From the NCBI RefSeq assembly GCF_002777855.1, contig NZ_MEIK01000034.1, forward strand, positions 248,001 through 312,000: DNA of 64,000 bases, given 5' to 3'. Below are positions 1-8,432 of this stretch, piece after piece. The notes under the pieces are model-generated. The model saw only the letters and a program-made list of their open reading frames with translations. It did not search any database and was not told the origin of the DNA. Each line of letters begins with the position of its first letter. The first letter of the stretch is position 1. A program made the translations under genes and the position numbers. The stretch is from Snodgrassella alvi. GTDB taxonomy: Bacteria; Pseudomonadota; Gammaproteobacteria; Burkholderiales; Neisseriaceae.

Positions 1-887
1 TTACGCAGCAGTTATTGGCATATAGCAACGTATTGTTAACGGTACGTGAGGGGGGGGCCTCTATTTGGGGGAGTAGTAATGGTGTGTTTGCTGCTTTATG
101 TGGGGTAGCTGGGAGTGTGAGACGTTTTTTTGATCTTGATCCTTTGCTCTATCAGACTTCTAAAAATTATTCTTCAATTACTTTTAGTCAGGATGTCAGG
201 GGACTAATTGATACTATGTCCAGTATGGTGTGTTCTGGTTTGAATAACGAAAGTAATTTCGGTACAGGTAGTTTAAGCAGCAGACAAGCTTTTGATTTGA
301 TAGGTAATCGTGTAGATATTTTGAACCAATTGCCAGAAAATATTCTTCATAATCAGAATGCGCAGGAATCTCAGGAGGCAGCTATTAATCATGTACAAAG
401 AATTGCGGAAATTCAGATGAAACCGGTTGCTCAGATTCTACAATTTCTGAGTACTGTGTATTTGGTTCAGATTACAGTTAATATCATTGAAATAAATAGT
501 GATCATGTTACAGCTAATGAGCTGCAACTTATTAATAATAATTTACGGCTACGTATACAAGGTTTAATTAATAGTTTACGTGGAACTTATGATTATGCTG
601 AAAATATAAAAAGTATTAATGCTGCTGCTTTTTATACGCAGACGACAATTTTAATACAGATGCTGGCCAATATAGCTGCTCAGTTTAATGATTATATTTT
701 GTCTGTCATTAATCAAAAGCCACCTATGCGTACACGTAAAGCCGAAATAAGTGGAACGATTCATCAATTGGCTTATTTACTTTACCAAGATTTAAACCGG
801 GCTAGTGAGTTGATGCGTCTCAATCCTCATTTGTGCCACCCTTCTTTCATTAAGCGTAATGACTGGATTAATTATTATGTTAAATGA
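1..887 (+). CDS. Mu gp43-like DNA circularisation/tail protein, 5'-truncated by window
   Basis: The reading frame is open from base 3, so the gene starts before the window. The TTG at 15 is only the first possible start codon inside it and is probably not the real start. About 294 residues of the C-terminal part are visible, mostly long helical, Asn/Gln/Ile-rich segments. I see no motif that fixes the family by itself. The call rests on position: it lies directly before homologues of Mu gp44, gp45, gp46, gp47 and gp48, where Mu-like phages carry gp43 (N, DNA circularisation or tail/DNA-injection protein). Its stop codon overlaps the start of the next gene, which fits a tightly packed late tail operon. 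Confidence 0.6.
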   Translation, partial: TQQLLAYSNVLLTVREGGASIWGSSNGVFAALCGVAGSVRRFFDLDPLLYQTSKNYSSITFSQDVRGLIDTMSSMVCSGLNNESNFGTGSLSSRQAFDLIGNRVDILNQLPENILHNQNAQESQEAAINHVQRIAEIQMKPVAQILQFLSTVYLVQITVNIIEINSDHVTANELQLINNNLRLRIQGLINSLRGTYDYAENIKSINAAAFYTQTTILIQMLANIAAQFNDYILSVINQKPPMRTRKAEISGTIHQLAYLLYQDLNRASELMRLNPHLCHPSFIKRNDWINYYVK

Positions 888-2016
888 AAGTGATTTGGTA
901 CCTTATCCTTATGGTAATGAAGTGGTGGTGCGGGTTGGCGGTAAAGAACATAAAGATTGGCTTAGTTATGATATTGACAGTGACTTTTTGATACCGGCAG
1001 ATGCGTTCAGTTTTGTTACTAATGTGTCACAAAATCAGGCTTTATTAGCGGATTATAGTTCTTTGCAATGTGAGGTGTTGATTAATCAGCAGCTGGTGAT
1101 GACAGGTATTATTGGCCATCAGAATGAAGTGATAGATAAAAATAATCACAGTATCGCTTTTAATGGCCGCGACCTTGCCGGATTACTGGTTGATTGCAGT
1201 GTGGCACAAATTAATGTCAAAGGAATGAATGTCTTAAGTGCTGCACAAAAAATTGTCAAACCATGGCCGCAGATTAAAAATGTGGTTTTAAAAGCAGAAA
1301 AGAATCCGGTATTGGACAAGATTGACATAGAGCCGGGGGAAACGGCTTGGCAGGCGCTGAGCAAAATTGCCTATAAAGTTGGGTTGCATGTCTGGCTTGA
1401 ACCCGATGGTACGCTGGTAGTTGGAGGGGCCGATTATGCTAGCCAGCCTGTAGCTTCATTGTGTCATAGTAAAAATGACAATCGGCGTAATATTCAAAGT
1501 ATTGAAATTGAGTACAGTACGGAAAATCGCTATTCGGAAGTAACTTTTCTTGGACAAAGCCATACACGCTATGCCAACTCATCTAAGCATGATCTGAAAT
1601 GGGTATATAAAGATGAAACCATGACGTTATATAAACCTAAAACGGTTGTCATTGGTGATGCTGAAAATCTGGAACAGCTCAAAGTTCAGGCTAAGAAAAT
1701 GCTTTCTGACTGGCGCCTTGAAGGTTTTACCTTAACTGTTACTGTTGCTGATCATAAAACCCAAAATGGTGTTTTATGGAAACCCGGGCAAAGGGTGCAT
1801 GTTATCGATGAAGATCAACAGATAGATGCTATTTTTTTTATCATGGGACGTCGGTTTTCTCTTAGCCGCAGCGGAGGAACGATGACAGAACTTCGCTTAA
1901 AAGAAGATGGAATTTGGACTCCGGATGCTTATGTGAAAAAGTCTGCTGCTGCACGTTCGCGCAAAGGTAAACGTAAAGGGGTGACTAACCGGCAAGTTAA
2001 TCAATTGAAACGTTAG
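877..2016 (+). CDS. Mu gp44 (P)-like baseplate hub protein
   Basis: Encodes 379 residues resembling the Mu P/gp44 and T4 gp27-like hub family, the ring on which the central spike sits. Visible features are an N-terminal beta-rich domain (VVVRVGGKEHKDW near residue 15), an inserted domain with EPGETAWQALSKIAYKVGL near residue 155, and a Lys/Arg-rich C terminus (SRKGKRKG). An in-frame ATG at 859 would add six residues. I prefer ATG 877 because the resulting MLNESDLV start fits the family better and still overlaps the previous gene, but neither start has a strong ribosome binding site. The next gene is the spike protein gp45, its expected partner. Confidence 0.8.
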   Translation: MLNESDLVPYPYGNEVVVRVGGKEHKDWLSYDIDSDFLIPADAFSFVTNVSQNQALLADYSSLQCEVLINQQLVMTGIIGHQNEVIDKNNHSIAFNGRDLAGLLVDCSVAQINVKGMNVLSAAQKIVKPWPQIKNVVLKAEKNPVLDKIDIEPGETAWQALSKIAYKVGLHVWLEPDGTLVVGGADYASQPVASLCHSKNDNRRNIQSIEIEYSTENRYSEVTFLGQSHTRYANSSKHDLKWVYKDETMTLYKPKTVVIGDAENLEQLKVQAKKMLSDWRLEGFTLTVTVADHKTQNGVLWKPGQRVHVIDEDQQIDAIFFIMGRRFSLSRSGGTMTELRLKEDGIWTPDAYVKKSAAARSRKGKRKGVTNRQVNQLKR

Positions 2017-2058
2017 TAATGCGTTGAAATAAATTTATAACAATAATGGGTGTATTAA

Positions 2059-2739
2059 ATGAGTTATGTTGCAAAATTAGTTAATAAAACCCGGACAACC
2101 ATTTCTAATACAACTAGTTCTGTGCGGCAGGCTTTTCGAGGCAGGTTGACACGTGTCAATGCTACTGAGCCGATTCAATCTGCACAAATTTCTGCTCTAG
2201 CTGATGAGTTGTTACAGGATGTGGAGCATATGCAGCAATTCGGTTTTACCAGTAATCCGCCGGTTGGTTCTGAAGCTATTATTTTACCGCTAAGCGGACA
2301 AACCACCCATGGCATTATTATTGGAACTGAGCATGGGGCATATCGTATAAAAGCTTTGGCTTCTGGTGAGGTGGCTGTTTATAACCAGTCTGGCGCATCT
2401 ATTACATTAAAAAATGGCAGATTGATAGAAATTGACTGTGAGACTTTGAATATTAAGGCTCCAGCTGGTGTGAAAATTGAAGCAGCTGCCGGGATTAGTA
2501 TTGATGCTCAGGCTGGTGTGGATATTACTGCTTGTAATGTTAGTTGTTCTCAGGAAATTACTGCTGCGGGCCAGATTAATGGAAATGGCGGATTGGAAAT
2601 TAAAGGGGGGCAGGGTGCAACCTTTTCTGGCAATGTTGTTCAAACTGAAGGCAGCTTTACTACGGTAGGTGATGTTAAAGCTGATGGTATCAGTCTGACT
2701 GAACATGATCATACTGTAAGTGTAGGCAAACCTGTCTGA
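2059..2739 (+). CDS. Mu gp45-like baseplate assembly protein V (central spike)
   Basis: Encodes 226 residues. The N-terminal half carries an OB-fold-like segment (GSEAIILPLSGQTTHGIIIGTE, about residues 75-95) typical of gpV/gp45 spike proteins. The C-terminal half is a run of short alternating hydrophobic repeats (NIKAPAGVKIEAAAG, SIDAQAGVDITA), as in a trimeric beta-helix. The end, SLTEHDHTVSVGKPV, contains an H-D-H that may bind metal at the spike tip, by analogy with the iron-capped tips of P2 gpV. It lies between the hub protein and gp46, which is the standard Mu order. Length is normal for the family. Confidence 0.88.
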   Translation: MSYVAKLVNKTRTTISNTTSSVRQAFRGRLTRVNATEPIQSAQISALADELLQDVEHMQQFGFTSNPPVGSEAIILPLSGQTTHGIIIGTEHGAYRIKALASGEVAVYNQSGASITLKNGRLIEIDCETLNIKAPAGVKIEAAAGISIDAQAGVDITACNVSCSQEITAAGQINGNGGLEIKGGQGATFSGNVVQTEGSFTTVGDVKADGISLTEHDHTVSVGKPV

Positions 2740-2816
2740 AATCTGCTGAAGCTGTTCAGCTTTATTTTAATGCTGTAACCAAAGTAAATTATAAAAATAT
2801 ATAAATGGAATGATTT

Positions 2817-3167
2817 ATGGACAGAGAAATTAATACCCGAAATGGTGATTACAGCGGACAAACCATCAATAATCTGCAAAACGCTGTTTATCTGCGTCTG
2901 ATGACGCCGTTGGGCAGCTATTGGGGAGATAAAAAATTGGGTTCGTTGCTTTATACATTGGAGCGTGAGAAAGATGTGCAATCTGTTAGCTTACTTGCTC
3001 AACAGTATGCACAGCAAGCATTACAGCCCATTATTGATGATGGACGTGCAACAGATATTTTTGTGGCAACTTTGCAGACACATAATGGCCAGCTTCATTT
3101 GAATATACAGGTAACGGAGATGACAGGAGAAAAATTTATATTTGAATGTCCGGTTAAAGTAATCTGA
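2817..3167 (+). CDS. Mu gp46-like baseplate protein (GP46 family)
   Basis: Encodes 116 residues with the GP46 family layout: an N-terminal acidic strand region, then YLRLMTPLGSYWGDKKLGS, then a helical segment and a beta C terminus ending in ECPVKVI. The family is related to gp25-like wedge proteins, which join the baseplate wedge to the sheath. It sits between the spike gene and the baseplate J gene and has its own start after a 77-base gap. Nothing is missing relative to the usual length of about 115-150 residues. Confidence 0.87.
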   Translation: MDREINTRNGDYSGQTINNLQNAVYLRLMTPLGSYWGDKKLGSLLYTLEREKDVQSVSLLAQQYAQQALQPIIDDGRATDIFVATLQTHNGQLHLNIQVTEMTGEKFIFECPVKVI

Positions 3168-3192
3168 AAGAATAATTAAATGGATTTTAAAT

Positions 3193-4245
3193 ATGCATAA
3201 TATTCCTACCTTTGAAGAGATCCGTCAGGCTATTTTGCGTGATATGGTTTCATTAAATCCAGAAACAGATGTTTCTTCAGATAGTGATAATTATATACGT
3301 GCTAGTAGTTTGGCCAGTTGTGCCACTGGTCAGTATGCCCATCAAGCATGGATATTAAAACAGTTTTTTCCAGATACAGCAGATACAGATTTTCTGGAAA
3401 GACATTGTAATCTGCGTGGCATACGCCGTAAAAATGCGACTTCGGCCATTGGTACTGTTATCGCACATGGTATTCCGCAATCATCAATTGATGCTGATTT
3501 GCAAATTAAATGTGGAGAACATTTATATACGGTTTTGGAAAAAGCTTACATTAAAGAAGATGGTACTGTTGTTTTGAGCATACGATCGCTTGAGCCTGGT
3601 GTCATATCAAATCAACATAATAAGACAGCACAGTTTATGGCTGCTCCTGTGGGTGTATCCAGTGATCTGGAAAACCTTGATGTGACTGGTGGTACTGATG
3701 TTGAAAGTGACAATTCTTTATTAAATCGTTTGCTTGATTTATTGCGTCGTCCACCGGCCGGAGGTAATCAATATGATTATAAAGCTTGGGCTTTGAGTGT
3801 GGATGGGGTGACCAGTGCTTATGTTTATCCCTTACGCCGCGGATTAGGTACGGTCGATGTGGTTATTACCAGTGGTGATAATGTACCCAGTGATGACATA
3901 GTTAGCAAAGTACAAAATTATATTGATTCTGTGCGACCTGTTACTGCTAAAAACAGTATGGTAATCAAACCTGATGTAACCAAGGTAGACATAGTAGTGA
4001 AAGTAAGCCTGTCGGGAGGGGCTTTTGACAAAGCTGCTAACGATATTAAACAAGCACTACAAGAACATTTCAGCGCGTTAAAACCCGGGGATAGTGTGAT
4101 TGCCTCTCAGCTGGAGGCGGTAATCAGTGATGTAACAAGCGTTATAGACCGAAAAATGACTTTGCCTAAGGGTAATCTGGTGGCTGAAACAAACAAAAAA
4201 ATAGAGTGGTTTATGCTTGGTGAGGTTGATGTGGGCTTGCTATGA
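3193..4245 (+). CDS. Mu gp47-like baseplate J protein
   Basis: Encodes 350 residues of the baseplate J/gp47 family, the wedge protein homologous to T4 gp6 that forms the outer ring of contractile tail baseplates. Recognisable parts are the N-terminal PTFEEIRQAILRDM, the central LLNRLLDLLRRPPAGGNQYDY segment with its conserved PPAGGN turn, and WALSVDGVTSAYVYPLRRGLG. These are signature stretches of the family. The stop codon overlaps the next start by four bases (ATGA), showing translational coupling with gp48. Confidence 0.92.
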   Translation: MHNIPTFEEIRQAILRDMVSLNPETDVSSDSDNYIRASSLASCATGQYAHQAWILKQFFPDTADTDFLERHCNLRGIRRKNATSAIGTVIAHGIPQSSIDADLQIKCGEHLYTVLEKAYIKEDGTVVLSIRSLEPGVISNQHNKTAQFMAAPVGVSSDLENLDVTGGTDVESDNSLLNRLLDLLRRPPAGGNQYDYKAWALSVDGVTSAYVYPLRRGLGTVDVVITSGDNVPSDDIVSKVQNYIDSVRPVTAKNSMVIKPDVTKVDIVVKVSLSGGAFDKAANDIKQALQEHFSALKPGDSVIASQLEAVISDVTSVIDRKMTLPKGNLVAETNKKIEWFMLGEVDVGLL

Positions 4246-4808
4246 ATTACAAAGATACCTTATTAGGATTATTACCTCCAGTCGCTTACAACCGTACGGC
4301 TTCCTCAATCAGAAATGCAGCCGCCGTTGATGGTGCTTGTCTGGATGAAGTCCAGAATGCGGCACGCCGCAAGCTTGGCGTTATTGACCCGCGTACGTCT
4401 GGTAACTACATCGTACGCTGGGAGGAAATGCTCAATCTAGAGAGTACTGGGAAGAATGGTCAACAACGAATACAAGCGGTTATCACGAAAATCAACGAAA
4501 CAGGCGGCTTGAGTATTCCCTATTTTATGCAAATGGCTGCATCCATTGGTTATGACATTTCTATAACAGAGCCACAGCCTTTTCGAGTCGGTATTAGTCG
4601 AGTAGGCCACAGGCTGGCACGTGAAGACATTATGTGGGTATGGTGGGTAAATATCAAAAATGCAGACAGTCGTGCAACTCGATTCCGTGCAGGTATGTCT
4701 ACTGCCGGTGACAGATTAACAGCATATGGTGATGTCGTAATTGAAAGTGTATTAAAAAATTTAAAACCGGCATTTACTGATATACGTTTTACATATAAGG
4801 ACAAATAA
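4242..4808 (+). CDS. Mu gp48-like tail protein (YmfQ/DUF2313 family)
   Basis: Encodes 188 residues that match the YmfQ/gp48 family: an N-terminal LLPPVAYNR segment, a helical middle, and a C-terminal half ending in a helix (LKPAFTDIRFTYK). The family acts as a baseplate wedge component close to tail fibre attachment. It overlaps gp47 by four bases and is followed two bases later by the fibre gene, so the three are one transcription and translation unit. The length is typical. Confidence 0.85.
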   Translation: MNYKDTLLGLLPPVAYNRTASSIRNAAAVDGACLDEVQNAARRKLGVIDPRTSGNYIVRWEEMLNLESTGKNGQQRIQAVITKINETGGLSIPYFMQMAASIGYDISITEPQPFRVGISRVGHRLAREDIMWVWWVNIKNADSRATRFRAGMSTAGDRLTAYGDVVIESVLKNLKPAFTDIRFTYKDK

Positions 4809-4810
4809 AT

Positions 4811-5905
4811 ATGTATCCTATAGATACACAAGACGGATTTTTTCACGATGGCGATGGTATTAGTGAACTGGGTACAGTTCTACCTGCTAGCTGGCTGAAT
4901 CAGGTTCAGGCTGAACTAATAGCCATCCTGACCGCAGCGGGTATCAAACCGGAAAAAGCAAATCAGACACAAGTTATTACTGCAATTAAAAAATTAATAG
5001 CAGCAAATGTTCCTGCAAGTGCCACAGATAAAGTTGCCGGCATAACTAGGATTATTGATTGTCTGGATTCAGATGATGCATTGGCGGCTTTATCAGCACG
5101 GCAAGGTAAAGCATTGTTTGACGGCAAACTGGATAAAGATGGAGTAGCTAAGACTGCACTTTATGCAGCGCAAATTGCGGCGCGCAAAATCGGTGGTGTG
5201 ACATTCAATGCCAAGAGTGATATTGATTTACCCGGAGTTAATATAGCAGGTAATCAAGATACTTCAGGGAATGCAGATTCAGCTACTAGACTAAAGACTG
5301 CACGATTAGTTAATGGTGTCCCTTTTGACGGTTCTAAGGACATAAATACGACACCTTCTGGCGCAATCATGTTTTTTTCCCAGAGCACGGCTCCTACCGG
5401 CTGGTTAAAAGCAAACGGTGCGGCCTTGTCACGCACAACATATGCGAATCTGTTTGCCGCTATCGGCACGATGTACGGAACAGGCGATGGTAATACGACA
5501 TTTAATTTGCCGGATTTGCGTGCTGAATTTATTCGCTCGTGGGACGACGGGCGCAATATTGATGGGGGCCGGAAGTTTGGTTCATGGCAAGATAGTCAAA
5601 ATCTTAGCCACATGCACAATGGCAGAACGTGGGAATCTGGAGCCCACAACCATACCGGTTGGACTCATAACAATGGCGATCACAATCATGGGATCCCAAT
5701 TAGCACTAATGGCGCTGGGTCTAATTTTGAATCAAACGGCGGCAATATCGAAAGATGGGGATCTACTAATAATTCCGGTATTCACAGCCATTATTTTGTC
5801 ACTGATGTCAACGGAAACCACACCCATGATTTTGCCACCGATGTGAGCGGAGGTAATGAGGCCCGACCTCGTAACATTGCGTTATTGGCTTGTATCAAAA
5901 TTTAA
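4811..5905 (+). CDS. Phage tail fibre with collar-type C-terminal domain and H-x-H tip
   Basis: Encodes 364 residues. The N terminus (MYPIDTQDGFFHDGDGISEL) resembles the baseplate-binding end of Mu-type and short fibres. A middle repeat-like shaft follows (GNADSATRLKTARLVNGVPF, about residues 155-175). Next is a phage collar domain containing APTGWLKANGAALSR and TFNLPDLRAEFIRSWDDGR, then the conserved ending ARPRNIALLACIKI. Between the last two are five H-x-H motifs (HMH, HNH, HNH, HSH, HTH), a pattern that coordinates iron in the T4 gp37 tip. The protein probably recognises the host surface. It is short for a Mu S-type fibre (about 500 residues), so it may be reduced. Confidence 0.85.
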   Translation: MYPIDTQDGFFHDGDGISELGTVLPASWLNQVQAELIAILTAAGIKPEKANQTQVITAIKKLIAANVPASATDKVAGITRIIDCLDSDDALAALSARQGKALFDGKLDKDGVAKTALYAAQIAARKIGGVTFNAKSDIDLPGVNIAGNQDTSGNADSATRLKTARLVNGVPFDGSKDINTTPSGAIMFFSQSTAPTGWLKANGAALSRTTYANLFAAIGTMYGTGDGNTTFNLPDLRAEFIRSWDDGRNIDGGRKFGSWQDSQNLSHMHNGRTWESGAHNHTGWTHNNGDHNHGIPISTNGAGSNFESNGGNIERWGSTNNSGIHSHYFVTDVNGNHTHDFATDVSGGNEARPRNIALLACIKI

Positions 5906-5916
5906 GGATCGATGTT

Positions 5917-6558
5917 ATGAAAAATTATCCGTTAGCAATTCCTGTTTGTCAGCTTGATGAAAACAATTTTTTTACGGGAATAACCTGCGCTGATTTAGAC
6001 CCTCTTGAGGGAGGGGGTCATTATTTAATCCCACGCTTGTGTATTCAGACTGATGAGCCCGAACAAAAAAAAGGTTTTATTCCGCAATGGAATAATGGAC
6101 AGTGGGAATATATAGAAGACCATCGCGGCGAAACCGTGTATTTTAAAAATACGGGTATAAAACAAATTATTGTCGCGCTTGGTAAACTACCTGATGATGT
6201 AACTACTTTTGCTCCAGCACCTTTTACTGAATGGTCAGAAGAGGCCGCCGCTTGGGTGGATGTGGTTAATGCCGATAAATTACGTCTGCAAGATAAAAAG
6301 GAAAAAGCAGGAACGATCACCCGCAGCCAGCTTTTAACTGCAATTGAATTGCAATTTGGCAAAAATAAAAAGGAATTGCTAAATATTGCTGAGCGCGAGC
6401 TAGTCGGCGACCATTTAATCAAGGTAAGAAATGTGATATCGGAAGCACAAAGTTTTACGCTGATGAATGACGATATGTGGGATTTTCTTACGCAAACGTT
6501 AAATATCAGCAACGAGCAGATTTTTGTGCTCTGGGATGAAGCGAAGAAAAACTATTAA
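5917..6558 (+). CDS. Tail fibre assembly-like protein
   Basis: Encodes 213 residues. An ATG at 5917 preceded by AAGGA is chosen; an upstream in-frame start at 5890 lies inside the fibre gene and has no ribosome binding site. The N-terminal part resembles short phage fibre-associated proteins (PLAIPVCQLDENNFFTGI). The C-terminal half is helical (ITRSQLLTAIELQFGKNKKE). Position directly after the fibre gene suggests a fibre chaperone or assembly protein, but I see no clear Tfa signature. It is the last gene of the tail module and is followed by a terminator. Confidence 0.6.
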   Translation: MKNYPLAIPVCQLDENNFFTGITCADLDPLEGGGHYLIPRLCIQTDEPEQKKGFIPQWNNGQWEYIEDHRGETVYFKNTGIKQIIVALGKLPDDVTTFAPAPFTEWSEEAAAWVDVVNADKLRLQDKKEKAGTITRSQLLTAIELQFGKNKKELLNIAERELVGDHLIKVRNVISEAQSFTLMNDDMWDFLTQTLNISNEQIFVLWDEAKKNY

Positions 6559-6567
6559 TTAAGATTC

Positions 6568-6600
6568 AAAATATGCGCTGGGAACTCTCGGCGCATTTTA
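6568..6600 (+). terminator. Terminator closing the phage tail operon
   Basis: An inverted repeat (AAAATATGCGC and GCGCATTTTA) lies 10 bases after the fibre-assembly gene and ends in a short T-rich run. It separates phage genes from the chromosomal regulator that follows. Confidence 0.65.
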
Positions 6601-6686
6601 AATTGATAAGCCTGAAAACTTAAAAGTTTGCGCCATCATGCTTTATATTCTGATTTGTTTTTTTATTTTAAAATTTTATTTAAATT

Positions 6687-6723
6687 TTAATTAAACGATT
6701 GACTTAATCAGTCGTTTAATTAA
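6687..6723 (+). promoter_or_regulatory. Palindromic operator and -35 region of the cecR-like gene
   Basis: A 37-base near-perfect palindrome with arms TTAATTAAACGA and TCGTTTAATTAA; the core also shows TGA and TCA symmetry. A TTGACT hexamer at 6699-6704 lies inside it and could be the -35 element, though no good -10 follows at 17 bases. The start codon of the TetR gene is 35 bases downstream. TetR proteins usually bind such sites in front of their own operon, so autorepression is the natural reading. Confidence 0.6.
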
Positions 6724-6757
6724 AAATATAACTTTGATAAATTTTGTGAACATTTTT

Positions 6758-7429
6758 ATGAATGAATTTAAAGAATCGGAGCGGGGTGATTTAACACGCC
6801 GAGCGTTGATTGATGCTGCTATTAAAGTATTTGCCCGTGATGGCTTTCATGCGGCTAGTACACGGGAGCTTGCTAATTCAGCCAATGTGAATTTGGCACT
6901 AATTAACTACTACTTCAAAGGAAAACAAGGGCTGTATTTAGCGGCTTTTGAGGAAATTACCACCCAGATAAAAAGTGAAATAGTGCCGGTAGAAGACAAG
7001 ATTCGTCTCTGTCTCGAGAAATATGATTGGTCGACATTGGATAAGGATGGAAGAAAGGAAATTCTTTTGCCCTTGTTGCTGGAGATGGCAAATACATTTT
7101 TAAAACTGCTGACCAGTGATAAAACCAAAGAGTGGGCGCAATTGATTATGCGTGAACAGCAGGAGCCTACAGCTGCTTTTGAATATGTGTTTTCAACATT
7201 TATCAGGCCCATGCTGACGCAAATTATTAGATTGATAAAAGTTTTGCGTAATACTGATGAAGAAGAGGCTGCGATGATCACTTTCAGTGTTTTTGGGTTG
7301 CTAGCTGTCTGGCGGGTGGTTCGTACTGGTATTTTGAGACGAATGAACTGGACAACAATTGGTGAAGAAGAATTGCAGAAAATATTGCCAGTTGTGCATC
7401 GCAATATCATCTCGGTGGTCTTTGCCTAA
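6758..7429 (+). CDS. cecR: TetR-family transcriptional regulator, CecR/YbiH-like
   Basis: Encodes 223 residues. The N-terminal helix-turn-helix is plain: LTRRALIDAAIKVFARDGFH, then STRELANSANVNLALINYYF. The C-terminal ligand domain matches the CecR (YbiH) type. In E. coli this repressor heads an operon with ybhG, ybhF, ybhS and ybhR, the same set found here, and is tied to sensitivity to some antibiotics. ATG 6758 is preferred over a TTG at 6734 and a GTG at 6746, none having a good ribosome binding site. It is separated from ybhG by 12 bases. The inducing ligand is unknown. Confidence 0.8.
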   Translation: MNEFKESERGDLTRRALIDAAIKVFARDGFHAASTRELANSANVNLALINYYFKGKQGLYLAAFEEITTQIKSEIVPVEDKIRLCLEKYDWSTLDKDGRKEILLPLLLEMANTFLKLLTSDKTKEWAQLIMREQQEPTAAFEYVFSTFIRPMLTQIIRLIKVLRNTDEEEAAMITFSVFGLLAVWRVVRTGILRRMNWTTIGEEELQKILPVVHRNIISVVFA

Positions 7430-7441
7430 GGGAGAGGGAGC

Positions 7442-8431
7442 ATGATTAGCAGAAAACGAATATTGACTGTTATGGTTGTCGTTATTGCTTTAATTGCGTT
7501 GTACTCAGGATGGCATTTTTATCAGGCAGCCAGACAGCCGTTGACGCTGTATGGGAATGTTGATATCCGCGAAGTTGATATGGGTTTTCGTCAGTCAGGC
7601 CGATTGTTATCTGTAAAAGTGAAAGAGGGTGATAAGGTTAAAAAAGGGCAAATATTGGCATTGCTGGATGATGTGCCTTATCGTCATGCATTAGCACAGG
7701 CTGAGGCTGAAGTGGCAAAAGCACAGGCAGAGCTGCAAAAACTTGAAGCCGGAAACAGGCAGCAGGATATAAAAGTAGCAGCTGCTGCAGTAACAAAAGC
7801 ACAGGCGGTGTTGCAGCAGAGCGAAGCGGATTTAAAGCGTCAGCAGCAATTAGTCAAAGCAGGCGATGCAAGTGAAAAAATGCTCGAACAAGTACGTAGG
7901 GATCGAGATGTAGCGGTGGCTTCACTGGCTTCGGCACAGCAGACTTTATCGCTGCAAAAATCAGGTGCGAGAATTGAAGAAATTACGGCAGCGAGGGCGC
8001 AGTTGCGGGGCGCGCAAGCAGGTTTGGCACAGGCGCGTACTGCTTTAAATGATACGGTGCTACGGGCACCAGATAATGCTGTGGTGATGAGCCGAGTGCG
8101 GGAGCCGGGCAGTATGCTAAGTACGCAAGATGCAGTGTATACGCTGTCGCTGCGCAAGCCGGTATATGTTCGTGCCTATGTTGATGAACCGGCTTTGGGG
8201 AAAATTGCACAAGGGACGCGTGTTTTTATTTACACGGATTCTTCAGCTAAAGTTTATTCCGGCCAGATAGGTTTTATTTCACCGCGTGCAGAATTTACGC
8301 CTAAATCTGTTGAAACCACGGATTTGCGTACTGATTTGGTTTACCGGCTCAGAATTACTGTATTGAATGATGATGATGCGTTGAAACAGGGTATGCCGGT
8401 GACGATTCGGCTGAGCGATAAGGGAGTCTGA
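7442..8431 (+). CDS. ybhG: HlyD-family periplasmic adaptor, YbhG-like
   Basis: Encodes 329 residues: an N-terminal membrane anchor (about residues 8-26), a lipoyl-like half-motif (VKVKEGDKVKKGQILALLDD), a long alanine- and glutamine-rich coiled-coil hairpin (about residues 75-195), the second lipoyl half (LRAPDNAVVMSRVREPGSML), and a beta-barrel domain. This is the membrane fusion protein of a tripartite exporter, bridging the inner-membrane ABC transporter to the outer-membrane channel. A GGGAGAGGGAG ribosome binding site precedes the ATG. The ATPase gene starts two bases after its stop. Confidence 0.9.
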   Translation: MISRKRILTVMVVVIALIALYSGWHFYQAARQPLTLYGNVDIREVDMGFRQSGRLLSVKVKEGDKVKKGQILALLDDVPYRHALAQAEAEVAKAQAELQKLEAGNRQQDIKVAAAAVTKAQAVLQQSEADLKRQQQLVKAGDASEKMLEQVRRDRDVAVASLASAQQTLSLQKSGARIEEITAARAQLRGAQAGLAQARTALNDTVLRAPDNAVVMSRVREPGSMLSTQDAVYTLSLRKPVYVRAYVDEPALGKIAQGTRVFIYTDSSAKVYSGQIGFISPRAEFTPKSVETTDLRTDLVYRLRITVLNDDDALKQGMPVTIRLSDKGV

Positions 8432-8432
8432 A

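Noticed and set aside
2407-2712. 101-codon frame antisense to the gp45 gene
   Set aside because: It is a shadow of the spike gene's repetitive reading frame.
1-6600. CRISPR arrays, insertion sequences, integrase or attachment sites
   Set aside because: None seen at the phage border or elsewhere in the window; the prophage left side is not available.
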